Below are positions 15,886 through 25,324 of a stretch of DNA of 64,000 bases, one piece after another. The translations under genes were made by a program, and so were the position numbers. This stretch comes from Lewinellaceae bacterium. GTDB taxonomy: Bacteria > Bacteroidota > Bacteroidia > Chitinophagales > Saprospiraceae. The stretch spans positions 62,001-126,000 of the forward strand of contig JADJFA010000008.1 of assembly GCA_016708875.1 (NCBI GenBank), in the 5' to 3' direction. Under the pieces are notes generated by a model, which was not told where the DNA came from, searched no databases, and saw only the letters and a program-made list of their open reading frames with translations. How positions within the stretch are numbered: position 1 is the first letter of the stretch; each line of letters begins with the position of its first letter.

Positions 15886-18219
15886 TTAGGATTTGGTAAT
15901 GGCTTCTTCCATGTTGTAAATGGTATTAACCACTTTCATAAGCGCGGCGGATTCATTGAGGTTCAAATTTCGGTTGATGGGCGAATCCCCAACAAGCAAT
16001 GTTTTAAGCGCATTCAGTTTGTTTCCATTAAACAATTGCAGTTGTTCTTCATAATATTCCTTCAAAATCCCCATTTCTCTCGAGGAGGGTTTCCGGCAAA
16101 TAATCCTTCGAAATGCACTTGCAATTTTGTCATCCAAAGGTTTGTTTTCAGTCAGTAAATGTTGTGCAAGTACGCGTGAGGCTTCTAACACCGTGGGATC
16201 ATTCATCATAATAAATGCCTGCAATGGCGTGTTGGTCCTGGAGCGTTTCACCTCACATTGGTCGCGATTGCTGGCGTCAAAGACAATCATGGATGGAGGC
16301 GGCAGAGTAAGTTTGATAAAAGTGTACATCCCCCGGCGATAGAGGGCACTGTCCTTGTCTTGTTCGTAAGTTTTTAAAACGCCTCTGCCTGAAGTTGCAC
16401 CCTCCCACAAACCTTTGGGTTTATAGGGTTTTACGCTTGGACCCCCTATTTCCTTATTCAATAACTGACTGGTTTCCAATACCATATCACGGATAAATTC
16501 CGCTTTTAAGCGCAAACGGGGAGACCTGGCCAAGTACATATTGTCAGGATCAATAGATAGATGTTCCTCCTTGATTTCGGCGGATTGACGGTAAGTGGCA
16601 GACATCAGTATCTGTTTTACCAGTCTTTTGATGTCCCAATTGTGTTCCATGAAATCCACGGCGAGCCAATCCAGCAATTCGGGGTGGGTAGGTAGATTGC
16701 CCTGCATCCCAAAGTCATCTGTAGTTTTCACCAGGCCAGTCCCAAAGAATTCCTGCCAAATTTGGTTAACAAACACTCTGGCAGTCAATGGATTAGCTTT
16801 TGTGACGGTCCATTTGGCCAAGCCCAGGCGATTGCCGGGATATTGCAGCGTATCAAAAGGCATGACTGCATTCAGCGCTGCGGGTTTCACCACTTGGCCA
16901 TGTTGGTCATACGCGCCCCGATTCAGAACATAAGTTGTTCTTGGAGTGTCCAGTTCGCCCATAACTGACACCATTACAGCGCTGGTATCTCGCTTGTTGA
17001 TAAATTGCAGAATGCTTTTTACCTCAGAATCCGAAAGAGTCAGCACAGGTTTTTTTGCGGGCATGGAAGCACTCACGTCACCCTCAAAACCGGCTTCTTT
17101 GGAGGTATTGAAAAAACCAAACAGCTGGTAATAATCCTTTTGTGAAATAGGGTCGTACTTATGGTCATGGCATTGCGCGCATTCAACGGTCAGCGCCAAC
17201 ATGCCTTTGGTGTATGTTTTTACCTTGTCGAGGGCGTATTCCACTCGATATTCTTCTGGAATGACGCCGCCTTCTTCCGTGTATTTGTGATTGCGTAGAA
17301 ATGCAGTTGCCAATATTTGTTCCTTGCTAGCATTGGGCAGCAAGTCTCCAGCTAATTGCCAAATCACAAACTGATCGTAGGACATGTTCTTGTTGAACGC
17401 ATGAATAACCCAATCCCGGTAAGGCCATTGGCTGCGGATATTGTCGTCTTGATAACCATAACTATCGGAGTAACGAGCAATATCCAACCAAAGCAAGGCT
17501 ATTTTTTCGCCGTAATGTGGACTTGCCAAAAGGCGATCAAGTACTTTTTCGTACGCATTTTCATCTTTTTCTGCCAAAAACGCGTCCATTTCAGTCTCCG
17601 TCGGCAGAAGACCTGTCAAATCCATGGTAGCCCTTTTTAACAAATATTCTTTGGAGGCCTCAGCATTAGGTTTCAGGTCATTTTCAGCCATTTTGGCAAG
17701 GGTGAAATAATCAATCTCGTTTTGGGGCCATTTTTTGTCCTTTATCTGCGGCAAATCAGCTTTCTCGGGAGGCAATAATGCCCAGTGTTTTTCATAAACG
17801 GCGCCTTGCTCAATCCATTTTTTCAGAATATTGATTTCGCGTTCGCTCAAAGCCCCCAAATGTGATTCCGGCGTAGGCATTTGATATTCAGGAACTTGTG
17901 AAGTAATTCGGTGCATTAATTCAGATTCCTCAGGCTTGCCTGGAACAATAGCAAATCTACCCTTAGTTTCTTTCAATGGCGCGTAGGCGGTTTCGGCCTG
18001 ATCTAAGCGCAGACCGGCTTTTAATTGATTTTTATCCGGGCCATGGCAAACGAAGCATTTGTCGGATAATATGGGGCGAACATGAAAATTATAACTGATT
18101 TGGTCAGGCAAACCGCCATTTTGGAGACTATTTTGACGGTTACAAGCATTCCAAAGGCCAATTAGGGCCATGAAAGCGCATAAAAATGCTAAAAATCTAA
18201 TTTTAGACATAAAGGGCAA
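15886..18219 (-). CDS. PSD1 and planctomycete cytochrome C domain protein (DUF1549/DUF1553)
   Basis: 777 residues with a lipoprotein-type leader (lipobox cysteine in LWNAC, residue 26; an alternative start is M4). The order is a PSCyt1 heme domain with CFVCH (C55-H59), a DUF1549 domain (about 165-375) containing a second CAQCH (C347-H351) and YDPISQKDYYQLFGFFN, then DUF1553 (about 470-740) with RVFVNQIWQEFFGTGLV and RSPRLRLKAEFIRD. This family is common in Planctomycetes and in polymer-degrading Bacteroidota and is thought to couple redox chemistry to DUF1501 partners. It is the first gene of the six-gene minus-strand cluster; a -7 element lies 32 bases upstream. Confidence 0.88.
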   Translation of the reverse strand: MPFMSKIRFLAFLCAFMALIGLWNACNRQNSLQNGGLPDQISYNFHVRPILSDKCFVCHGPDKNQLKAGLRLDQAETAYAPLKETKGRFAIVPGKPEESELMHRITSQVPEYQMPTPESHLGALSEREINILKKWIEQGAVYEKHWALLPPEKADLPQIKDKKWPQNEIDYFTLAKMAENDLKPNAEASKEYLLKRATMDLTGLLPTETEMDAFLAEKDENAYEKVLDRLLASPHYGEKIALLWLDIARYSDSYGYQDDNIRSQWPYRDWVIHAFNKNMSYDQFVIWQLAGDLLPNASKEQILATAFLRNHKYTEEGGVIPEEYRVEYALDKVKTYTKGMLALTVECAQCHDHKYDPISQKDYYQLFGFFNTSKEAGFEGDVSASMPAKKPVLTLSDSEVKSILQFINKRDTSAVMVSVMGELDTPRTTYVLNRGAYDQHGQVVKPAALNAVMPFDTLQYPGNRLGLAKWTVTKANPLTARVFVNQIWQEFFGTGLVKTTDDFGMQGNLPTHPELLDWLAVDFMEHNWDIKRLVKQILMSATYRQSAEIKEEHLSIDPDNMYLARSPRLRLKAEFIRDMVLETSQLLNKEIGGPSVKPYKPKGLWEGATSGRGVLKTYEQDKDSALYRRGMYTFIKLTLPPPSMIVFDASNRDQCEVKRSRTNTPLQAFIMMNDPTVLEASRVLAQHLLTENKPLDDKIASAFRRIICRKPSSREMGILKEYYEEQLQLFNGNKLNALKTLLVGDSPINRNLNLNESAALMKVVNTIYNMEEAITKS

Positions 18220-18250
18220 TTCAAGCGATGCTTACGCGGGGTAAATATCA

Positions 18251-18258
18251 CAAAATTA
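18251..18258 (-). promoter_or_regulatory. -7 promoter element of the PSD1/DUF1501 cluster
   Basis: Minus-strand TAATTTTG (TAnnTTTG) lies 31 bases before the PSD1 start and is the only good match in the spacer. Confidence 0.45.
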
Positions 18259-18293
18259 TCCAAGTCCAATCAGGGTAGGGTAGGGGAGAGGGA

Positions 18294-18376
18294 AAATGTC
18301 ACACAACGCACGACGACACAACGCTAAATACTCAATCAAATAAAGCGTTGTGTCGTCGTGGCGTTGTGTGACATTT
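18294..18376. repeat. 32/33-bp inverted repeat abutting the arginine decarboxylase stop codon
   Basis: Arms 18294-18325 and 18344-18376 are reverse complements with one bulged base and an 18-base AT-rich loop. The arms are built from the words ACACAACG and CGACGACAC. The right arm runs into the TAA stop of the decarboxylase gene (18375-18377). Likely a terminator-type hairpin for that gene. Confidence 0.85.
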
Positions 18377-19775
18377 AATACCCCAAAATCCTCAACATCG
18401 AATCCGAATCCTGCTCTTTGAAAATTTCCCAATCCACAAACTCGCCGTAATAGTTCTTATCAATCAAAATATGCTTGGGGGCAGGAATAAGGCAGTGTTT
18501 CAAGCCGCCATACCCGCTTAAGGCTTCCTGGTATGCACCAGTATGGAAAAACCCAAGATAAAGCGGTTCGTCTTTCTCCACATCGTAAGAAGGCAAGTAT
18601 ACTTGGTTGATATGCGCCTCGGAATTGTAATAATCGGCATTATCACAGCTAATCCCGCCGATATTGACGCGCTGATACTCTTTTTCCCAGTGGTTCACGG
18701 GTAGTAGAATGAAGCGCTCCTTGATACCCCAACTATCTGGCAATGTGTTGATTAGGGAGTTATCCAGCATATACCACTCCTCTGAATCGTTCTGCTTCTT
18801 TTTGCCGATTACAGAAAAAATCGTGGCGCCACTCTCGCCAACGGTGTATTTGCCAAATTCCGAATAGATATCAGGCTCTGGAACACCCTCGCTGTCACAG
18901 GCCTCTTTTATCATGCGAACGATTTCGCTTACCATGTATGGGTAATCATATTCAAAACCCAACGAGTTCCTGATCGGCATGCCGCCACCAATATTAAAGC
19001 AGGTTAGGGTAGGGCAGACCTTCCGAAGTTGACAATAGGTTTTAATGCCTTTTTTCAACTCGCTCCAGTAATATAAGGTGTCCTTTATGCCAATGTCCAC
19101 GAAGAAGTGGAGCATTTTCAATTCAAACTTGGGGTTCTTGGCCAATTTTTCCTGGTAAAACGACATGATTTCGCTCTGGCGAATACCAAGTCTTGAAGTA
19201 TAGAATTCAAAATTTGGCTCCTCTTCAGTAGCCATGCGCAAGCCAATGGTGTGTGTGCCTTTAGGCAGCATGGCATCGTACATTTCCAACTCCTGAGCGT
19301 TGTCTACAACTGGAATAATATTTGTGAACCCTTCATTAATCAGCCCTACGATATGCTTAGCATACTGAAGGGGTTTGTAGCCATTGTGGACAATGATGGT
19401 GCCTTTGTTTATCTTACCTTGTTTGTAAAGCCGCCAGATAAGGTCAATGTCAAAAGCTGAGGAAGTTTCCAGCTGTGTACCATTTTCCAGCACTTCATTT
19501 AGGATGAAAGAGAAGTGCGAGCTTTTGGTGCAATAGCAATAGATGTATTTACCGTTGTAATTGTGCCTTTGAATGGCATCTCTGAAGAGTTTTCGGGCTG
19601 TTTGTATTTTTTCTCCAATCTTGGGCAGATAGGTTAGTTTAAGCGGTGTGCCGTATTTTTTGATCAGTTCGTAAACGTCTATCTCATTGAATAACAAGCG
19701 GTTGTTTTTCAGGCTAAATCCGTCTTGAGGGAAATCAAACGTCTGGGCTACAAGGTCGTGGTAAGTGTTTTTCAT
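18375..19775 (-). CDS. speA: Biosynthetic arginine decarboxylase (PLP, fold type III)
   Basis: 466 residues; converts arginine to agmatine, the first step of the SpeA route to putrescine and spermidine. It is the shorter Bacteroidota form. The PLP-lysine is expected at K84 in YCYCTKSSH, the phosphate-binding glycine loop is CFNIGGGMPIRNS, and the C-terminal catalytic cysteine is in GISCDNADYY (C377). A YSEFGKYTVGES strand carries the substrate-side acid. The family annotation is firm, but diaminopimelate- or ornithine-directed relatives share these motifs, so the substrate is slightly less certain. Promoter element at 19820; downstream inverted repeat at the stop. Confidence 0.85.
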   Translation of the reverse strand: MKNTYHDLVAQTFDFPQDGFSLKNNRLLFNEIDVYELIKKYGTPLKLTYLPKIGEKIQTARKLFRDAIQRHNYNGKYIYCYCTKSSHFSFILNEVLENGTQLETSSAFDIDLIWRLYKQGKINKGTIIVHNGYKPLQYAKHIVGLINEGFTNIIPVVDNAQELEMYDAMLPKGTHTIGLRMATEEEPNFEFYTSRLGIRQSEIMSFYQEKLAKNPKFELKMLHFFVDIGIKDTLYYWSELKKGIKTYCQLRKVCPTLTCFNIGGGMPIRNSLGFEYDYPYMVSEIVRMIKEACDSEGVPEPDIYSEFGKYTVGESGATIFSVIGKKKQNDSEEWYMLDNSLINTLPDSWGIKERFILLPVNHWEKEYQRVNIGGISCDNADYYNSEAHINQVYLPSYDVEKDEPLYLGFFHTGAYQEALSGYGGLKHCLIPAPKHILIDKNYYGEFVDWEIFKEQDSDSMLRILGY

Positions 19776-19819
19776 TGAAAAACAAGCAATTGCAAAAATG
19801 GATTGGTGACAAGATTGCG

Positions 19820-19827
19820 CAAATGTA
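19820..19827 (-). promoter_or_regulatory. -7 promoter element for arginine decarboxylase
   Basis: Minus-strand TACATTTG fits TAnnTTTG and lies 44 bases before the ATG at 19775. Confidence 0.45.
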
Positions 19828-19926
19828 GTGGCTTTGGAGTAAGCGGTCTTGGAGATTTTCTCAAGCGCCGTTTTGCAAGCATCTATTTAACATAATATAA
19901 ATTATAGAAAATAAATTAAGCGAAAA

Positions 19927-20448
19927 TCAGAACCCTATGGCTCGTTTTTCTTTGCCCTTGATCGGCGTTTTTTTCAAGAAAGCCATTCTGATGGCGGTTA
20001 TAGCAGATTCTACGCCCTTATTGCCGTGTTTACCGCCCGCACGGTCCAGCGCCTGCTGCTCATTGTTGGTGGTGATTAAGCCGAAAATATGCGGTTTGCC
20101 GGTAGTCAGGCCCAAATTGGTCAGCCCAATGGCAACAGCCTGATTGATGTACTCATCATGGCTGGTTTCTCCTTTGATGACACAGCCAAGGCAAATGACG
20201 GCATCAACGTTTTGCTGTCCGTTCAGAATCCGCGCTCCAGCCGTCAGTTCGAAGGAACCAGGCACCTGCATGGTGTAAATATTTTCAGGCTTGGCGCCGT
20301 GCTTTACCAGCGTGTTGTAACAGCCTTCGTAGAGGGCGTGAGTGATATGTGTATTCCATTCTGCAACGACCAGTCCGAAGGTCATTTCCTCGGCATTTGG
20401 CACATCCGTGTCGTTGTATGCAGAAAGATTTTTAAGTGCTGAAGCCAT
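19927..20448 (-). CDS. ribH: 6,7-dimethyl-8-ribityllumazine synthase
   Basis: 173 residues; condenses 5-amino-6-ribitylaminouracil with dihydroxybutanone phosphate in riboflavin synthesis and normally forms 60-mers or decamers. Family motifs are all present: FGLVVAEWN at the N-terminus, VPGSFEL, GCVIKGETSHDEYI with the catalytic histidine, FGLITTNNEQQA and DRAGGKHGNKG. It is a stand-alone gene here, without other rib genes next to it. Confidence 0.95.
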   Translation of the reverse strand: MASALKNLSAYNDTDVPNAEEMTFGLVVAEWNTHITHALYEGCYNTLVKHGAKPENIYTMQVPGSFELTAGARILNGQQNVDAVICLGCVIKGETSHDEYINQAVAIGLTNLGLTTGKPHIFGLITTNNEQQALDRAGGKHGNKGVESAITAIRMAFLKKTPIKGKEKRAIGF

Positions 20449-20495
20449 TTTATTATTTTTGATTTGACCGCTCTACCCTACCCTTCTACTAAATA

Positions 20496-20535
20496 AAATT
20501 ATGCCACTATTCTAAAACAAATAGTGGCATAATTT
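20496..20535. terminator. 16-bp perfect hairpin, probable terminator of the lipoprotein gene
   Basis: Arms 20496-20511 and 20520-20535 pair perfectly around an 8-base loop, AT-rich at the base. It lies 5 bases after the lipoprotein stop on the minus strand, ahead of ribH. Confidence 0.65.
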
Positions 20536-20539
20536 AGAC

Positions 20540-21367
20540 TCACATTGACTTTTTCCGAGAAAATTTATAAGCTGGTGTAGTGACTTTGTACATTCCTTTT
20601 TCGGCTGGATTCTGATTAACCAGGTTGTAAAGTGTCAGGGTATCATTATTCTCATTGTAACGATAACCAAAAAACTTAGAGGTTTTAGCCTCGTCTTTTG
20701 AATCAAAAAAGGTGATCACGTCTATGTCTTGTCCCGCCAAAAAGCAGTCGCCTCCTGTACAAAGTTCGTAGCGGTCGTAACCCTTCATACCCTGCAAAAA
20801 GCCGCCTGGTGTAAATGTGATCTGGCCGCCCGCACCTTTGCCCAATGGCGCAAATACACCGTGTAAAACGTTGTGATTCAAGGCAGTAGTAAAGGCTGTA
20901 TACCCATCAACTGTACCAGCTTTTGATTTGACGAAACGATCTAATTGAGTACGATCTCCAGTGGGGTCAATCATCGTAATTTCCTTGTCGCCGTTGGAAT
21001 GATATATCAAGAAGATGGATTTGCCAGGGCGAGCACCCATCAATTCAAGGGTGTCAACATTATATCTAATAGGAAGCGTCCAAGACTCAAAAGCGTTGTA
21101 GCACAATGCGCTGTCGGGTTTTGCGGGATTGAATGTGATTGCGTAAGCATACGGGAGGTGACTATTGTTCATAGCTTCGAGTACCGAGCCGTATTGGTTG
21201 GCAAAAGCGCAAAAATCGATAGCAACCCAATGACCAGCCAGCACGGTTGGGTTGGCCTGTTCGCCGGGCTGAACGTGCACTGGTACCCCTTGGTTAATTT
21301 TAGGGTCTTGTTTGCAAGCCAACAGTGTGAAAATCAATAGATTAGCGAAAAAAAATGCTTTGTTCAT
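20540..21367 (-). CDS. Lipoprotein of unknown function
   Basis: 275 residues. The leader ends in a lipobox (TLLAC, C18), so it is an outer-membrane or periplasmic lipoprotein. The body is beta-rich, with repeated short strands such as AGHWVAIDFCAFAN, LCYNAFESWTLPIRYN and FFGYRYNENNDTLTLYNL, which suggest a lipocalin-like barrel, but no family was recognised. It lies between ribH and the LysM gene, all on the minus strand, with its own terminator. Confidence 0.6.
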   Translation of the reverse strand: MNKAFFFANLLIFTLLACKQDPKINQGVPVHVQPGEQANPTVLAGHWVAIDFCAFANQYGSVLEAMNNSHLPYAYAITFNPAKPDSALCYNAFESWTLPIRYNVDTLELMGARPGKSIFLIYHSNGDKEITMIDPTGDRTQLDRFVKSKAGTVDGYTAFTTALNHNVLHGVFAPLGKGAGGQITFTPGGFLQGMKGYDRYELCTGGDCFLAGQDIDVITFFDSKDEAKTSKFFGYRYNENNDTLTLYNLVNQNPAEKGMYKVTTPAYKFSRKKSM

Positions 21368-21410
21368 GTGTCAGATGTTTGAGAGCGGGAAGGGCTTTCG
21401 CCCTGTTTTG

Positions 21411-22032
21411 TTATTTTAAATATTTTGTTTTGACAAAAAAACGTGGATCACGAGCGCCCAGTTTACGGGCTGCTTCCGGGGACAATACCACTTCGATGTT
21501 GCGTTCGTACCCCTCTGGGATTCTTCCAATTACTTTGGCATACACTGAACGGTTGCCCATGGGGTTATTTACATAGATGATGGTGCCAATTTTAGCGTCG
21601 CGGTGAAGCGCGTAAAGTGATCCTTTTTCTTTGCTGTCCTTGGGCCAGAAACAAACGCCTTGCGCAGAGTTCTCTTTTTTATTTTTCTTTCCTTCATTGT
21701 ACTGGGGGATGCTACGAAGCTGCTACTTTTGTACCGCTTTATGGCCTTATTTGGAATTGGGATTTTGACACGAGCGCCAATACGCAGTGTAGGGTCATTC
21801 CGGAAATCAGGGTTGTACTCAAAGAGTTCTTCGAGGCCAATATTGTAATACCTTGAAATGGAAAACAAGGTTTGTTTGGGTTTAATGGGATGATGGATGT
21901 ATTTTTACCTGCTTCCACGGTCAGCAAAAGTGAATCACGGGAAGTGAGCAAAGGGCTTGGTTGATCCTCTTGTGCCAGCAATGAGACTGACAGAAAAACA
22001 AAAAACAGTACAAAAAGGGGTGATTTTCTCAT
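21411..22032 (-). CDS. LysM plus RlpA/DPBB-like secreted cell-wall protein, two frameshifts
   Basis: Restoring one base in each of two homopolymers (T5 at 21902-21906 and G5 at 21704-21708 on the plus strand) gives one protein of about 207 residues: a signal peptide (VFLSVSLLAQ), a LysM domain (KPKQTLFSISRYYNIGLEELFEYNPD ... RIGARVKIPIP, split here by the first break), a basic linker, and a C-terminal double-psi-barrel-like segment (SLYALHRDAKIGTIIYVNNP, then YAKVIGRIP). LysM binds peptidoglycan; the RlpA-like fold acts on or binds denuded glycan. Reading without repair gives three useless pieces, so the indels are probably consensus errors. Confidence 0.7.
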
Positions 22033-22143
22033 AGGTGTCGAATTGGTTTGGAGCGGAGTATATGACTTAAAAAAGTATTTTAAACGCTCTTTCAAGGGAA
22101 ATCTGCCACAAAAATACGCATCTAATACAGACTACTGAAAAAA

Positions 22144-22878
22144 ATGGTACTCGCCGTAATTCCTGCCCGCTGGGCTTCCACCCGTTTCCCCGGCAAAGCT
22201 CTGACCAATATTGCCGGAAAAAGCATGATTCAGCGGGTTTTAGAACAAGTTAACCAATCCACAAAAGTGGATCGCGTGGTGGTGGCCACGGATGACGATC
22301 GTATTTTTAATCATGTGCGCGATATTGGAGGCGAAGTGATGATGACAAGCACTGAACACCCGAGCGGTACGGATCGTTGTGCAGAAGTGGCGAGACATTT
22401 CCCGGAAGCCATCTTTATTCTAAATGTTCAGGGCGACGAGCCGTTTATTCAACCACAACAGATTGATTTATTGGCTGATACCCTGATTCAAAATCCCCAC
22501 GCCGCAATCGCTACGCTTGCCAAGAAAATTGACCGGGCTGATTTTTTGAGCAATCCGAATGTGGTGAAACTGGTCTTTTCCGAAAAAGTCGGTGCAATCT
22601 ATTTCAGTCGCCACCCTATTCCCTTTGTTCGAGGTGTGAACCAAGAAAATTGGCTGGGAAAACAAGATTTTTACAAGCATATTGGCCTTTATGGGTTCCG
22701 ACGAGAAGTGCTGTTGGAAATTGCCAAGCTCTCCCCTACCCCCTTGGAAATAGCCGAATCTTTGGAGCAGTTGCGCTGGCTGGAGCATGGTTTTCGTATT
22801 GCGGTGGGCCTTACGGAGTTAGAGACGATTGGGGTGGATACGCCGGAGGATTTGGAGGGGTTGTCCGATATAGCTTGA
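22144..22878 (+). CDS. kdsB: 3-deoxy-manno-octulosonate cytidylyltransferase
   Basis: 244 residues; activates Kdo as CMP-Kdo for lipid A core synthesis. Family motifs: IPARWASTRFPGKAL (nucleotide loop), VVVATDDDRI, TSTEHPSGTDRCAEV, FILNVQGDEPFI and YKHIGLYGFRREVL, ending with IGVDTPEDL. Length and start match the family. The gene shows that the cell makes Gram-negative LPS. Confidence 0.95.
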   Translation: MVLAVIPARWASTRFPGKALTNIAGKSMIQRVLEQVNQSTKVDRVVVATDDDRIFNHVRDIGGEVMMTSTEHPSGTDRCAEVARHFPEAIFILNVQGDEPFIQPQQIDLLADTLIQNPHAAIATLAKKIDRADFLSNPNVVKLVFSEKVGAIYFSRHPIPFVRGVNQENWLGKQDFYKHIGLYGFRREVLLEIAKLSPTPLEIAESLEQLRWLEHGFRIAVGLTELETIGVDTPEDLEGLSDIA

Positions 22879-22917
22879 AACTTCACCAAAGTTTAAAACT
22901 TTCGGAAAGTTCTTTGC

Positions 22918-24134
22918 CTACCCCGGAAACGAAACCTTTCCCATCCCCACCAACGGAATCCCTCCTAAAACCGCTCCCTCGCCTACCCTACCAGCCACGG
23001 TTTCATTGGCCAAAACTGCGAAAAGCACCGCTTCCTTGGCATCTCCATCAATGCCAAGTTTTGCCATTGGCTGGATTTTAAATCTGGGTAATTTTTCTTT
23101 TAAATATTTGATAATCAGTGGATTGTGCGCCCCGCCGCCACTTACGTAAATCCTGTGTCGAGGTGACACCTCCTCCTTCGTCGGAGATGTCACCTCGACA
23201 CGGAGCATTGCTTCTGCTATAGTATCTGCTGTAAGCTTCGTAAGCGTAGCCATCACATCATAAGGATTGGGATTGCCCTTCGGAAGTTGCGCAATCGCCG
23301 CCTTGACCCATGCAAGTGAAAAAAGTTCCGGGCCGATGGTTTTAGGGAGCGGTTTGGCAAAAATGGCTCTGATTTTAGGATTTCGAGTAGTCGTTCGTCC
23401 ACGCGGCCATTCGAGGCAAGTCGGGCGTCTTCGTCATAGGGTACCCCGAAAAGTTCGCGGGCAAAAGCATCTAGCAGGGTGTTTCCTGGGCCTGTGTCGG
23501 TAGCAAATGCGTGTGTAGCATCTTGATTTGCAGGAAGATAGGTAAAATTGGCGATGCCTCCAATGTTAAGCAAGTACCGGTCTTCTCCTTTTTTGGAGAA
23601 CAAAAAATAGTCACCATAAAGTGCCAACGGCGCACCTTCCCCACCTGCAGCAATATGTTTTTGCCGGAAATCCGACACTGTGATTATGCCGGTGCGGACT
23701 GCAAGATGGTCACCATCGCCAATTTGGAGCGTGGCATTGGGATAGTTTGGTAAGCCATGAAAAACACGAGGGGCGTGGAATACCGTTTGCCCATGAGAGG
23801 CCAACAAATCAACCTCTTCTGGCTTTATTTTCCACTTTGCCAGACATTGGTTTGCCAAATCTGCATGACGTTCGGCTATAGGTGCATTCAGTAATACAAG
23901 GTGTTGAAAATCAATTTGTTTTTGGGCAAAAATTCTCCGGATTTCGTCTTTGAATTCCTCCTCATAAGGCATCGTTTCAAAATGCAAAACCTTTACGCGA
24001 GTCTGCTGACCTGAGCCGGTAAACGCGCACAAGGCCACGTCCAACCCATCCAATGAAGTGCCCGACATAAGGCCAATGATGTGGCGAGTTCGCTTTCTGG
24101 AAATCTCGTTCAGTTGAAAAACATGTTTTTTCAT
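22918..24134 (-). CDS. anmK: Anhydro-N-acetylmuramic acid kinase, one frameshift and an in-frame palindrome
   Basis: Recycles peptidoglycan anhMurNAc to MurNAc-6-phosphate. The first part has GLMSGTSLDGLDVAL, LASHGQTVFHAP, NIGGIANFTYLP and DTGPGNTLLDAF; the second has YVSGGGAHNPLI and GIDGDAKEAVLFAVLAN. The frame breaks in the A5 run 23359-23363 (T5 coding): one more base restores FFAKPLPKTIGPELF and then PKGNPNPYDVMATLT. An extra segment of about 15 residues before HRIYVSGGG comes from a 47-bp palindrome (23155-23201) that keeps the frame. ATG 24134 is preferred to a TTG at 24146. Confidence 0.88.
23155..23201. repeat. 19-bp inverted repeat inside the anmK coding sequence
   Basis: Arms 23155-23173 and 23183-23201 pair with one mismatch around a 9-base loop. 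The element reads through in frame as an added peptide (VEVTSPTKEEVSPRH) immediately before the conserved GGGAHN region. Confidence 0.75.
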
Positions 24135-24315
24135 AATCAGGGGCAAATTTCCTCCGGCTATCTGAATTACTGCCTTTTATTTCTTTTGTTTTTGAATTTC
24201 ATTTCAAAAAGCCGTGAATGGCCAATTTGGGGCTTTACTTTTGCTGTGCCCATTTCAAGTTTTAACCCTCGGCGTTTCATCACCACCTTCGGAGCGTCTT
24301 CACTATCAACCGTTT

Positions 24316-25287
24316 ATGGCACACGCCCGTTTATCCGCCATCGGAATGGCTGTTCCGGAAAAAATAATTACCAATGCTTTTTTTGAATCGCTGATCGAGA
24401 CCACTGATGAGTGGATCGTGTCGAGAACAGGTATCAAAACGCGCTACCATACCGGCCCCAATGAGTTTACCAGCGACCTCTGCGTAAAGGCTGTACAAGA
24501 CCTTGTGGCACAGTATCCTGCTGTTTCTTTGGAGGATGTGGACATGATTTTGGTAGCCACTACTTCGCCAGACCAGCCTATGCCAAGCATGGCATGCCGA
24601 GTGCAACACCGACTTTCGCTTTCCCGTGCCGGAGCATTAGATATTTATGCCGCCTGTGCAGGTTTTTCCTATGGTGTGGTGATGGCAACAGGGCTGATTG
24701 CCGGAGGAATACATAAAAAAATACTGGTGCTGGGTGCAGAAACCCTCTCAAAAGTGACCGATTTTACAGATCGCAGCTCTTGTATGCTTTTTGGCGACGG
24801 TGCAGGTGCGGTGCTCATCGAAGCCGATGAAACGGGCAATATCGGCGTTGGCATTACAGGCGCGAGTGGCGAAGGCGGACCAGATCTCTTTATCTCTGGT
24901 TTTGCCGATAACATTGATGGACAACCACTTACCATGAATCGGTGTATTGTACAGAATGGTAAAAAAGTGTTCAAATGGGCTGTGAACAAGGCCATCGAAC
25001 AGATGCCCATCCTTGCCGCTGCCAATGGACTGACCCTTTCCCAAATTGACTGGTTTGTACCGCACAGCGCAAACCTTCGCATCATCGAAGCCATTTGCAA
25101 GGACACAGGTTTTCCGGTGGAGAAAACTCTGGAAAGCATCGTTGATTACGGCAACACTTCATCAGCCAGCATCCCCATTGCGTTGTATAATGGGATAAAA
25201 TCAGGTAAGGTTAAACGTGGCGATAAAATCATGATTTTTGGCTTTGGGGGTGGGCTGGCATACGCCGGGACTGTAATCACTTGGTAG
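24316..25287 (+). CDS. fabH: 3-oxoacyl-ACP synthase III
   Basis: 323 residues from ATG 24316; starts fatty-acid synthesis by condensing acyl-CoA with malonyl-ACP. The triad is visible: nucleophile C114 in YAACAGFSYG, H250 in VPHSANLRI (usually PHQAN) and N280 in DYGNTSSASIP. The FGDGAGAVLIE strand and GGGLAYAGTVITW end are typical. The frame is open upstream to 24214, but the domain starts at MAHARLSAIG. The HSAN variant also occurs in FabH-like enzymes outside primary fatty-acid synthesis, so a specialised substrate is possible. Confidence 0.88.
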   Translation: MAHARLSAIGMAVPEKIITNAFFESLIETTDEWIVSRTGIKTRYHTGPNEFTSDLCVKAVQDLVAQYPAVSLEDVDMILVATTSPDQPMPSMACRVQHRLSLSRAGALDIYAACAGFSYGVVMATGLIAGGIHKKILVLGAETLSKVTDFTDRSSCMLFGDGAGAVLIEADETGNIGVGITGASGEGGPDLFISGFADNIDGQPLTMNRCIVQNGKKVFKWAVNKAIEQMPILAAANGLTLSQIDWFVPHSANLRIIEAICKDTGFPVEKTLESIVDYGNTSSASIPIALYNGIKSGKVKRGDKIMIFGFGGGLAYAGTVITW

Positions 25288-25294
25288 ATTGACA

Positions 25295-25302
25295 TACCTT
25301 TG
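25295..25302 (+). promoter_or_regulatory. -7 promoter element before the SPOR-like membrane protein gene
   Basis: TACCTTTG (TAnnTTTG) ends 22 bases before the ATG at 25325. Confidence 0.45.
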
Positions 25303-25324
25303 CCTGCCAAACACCCACACGCAA

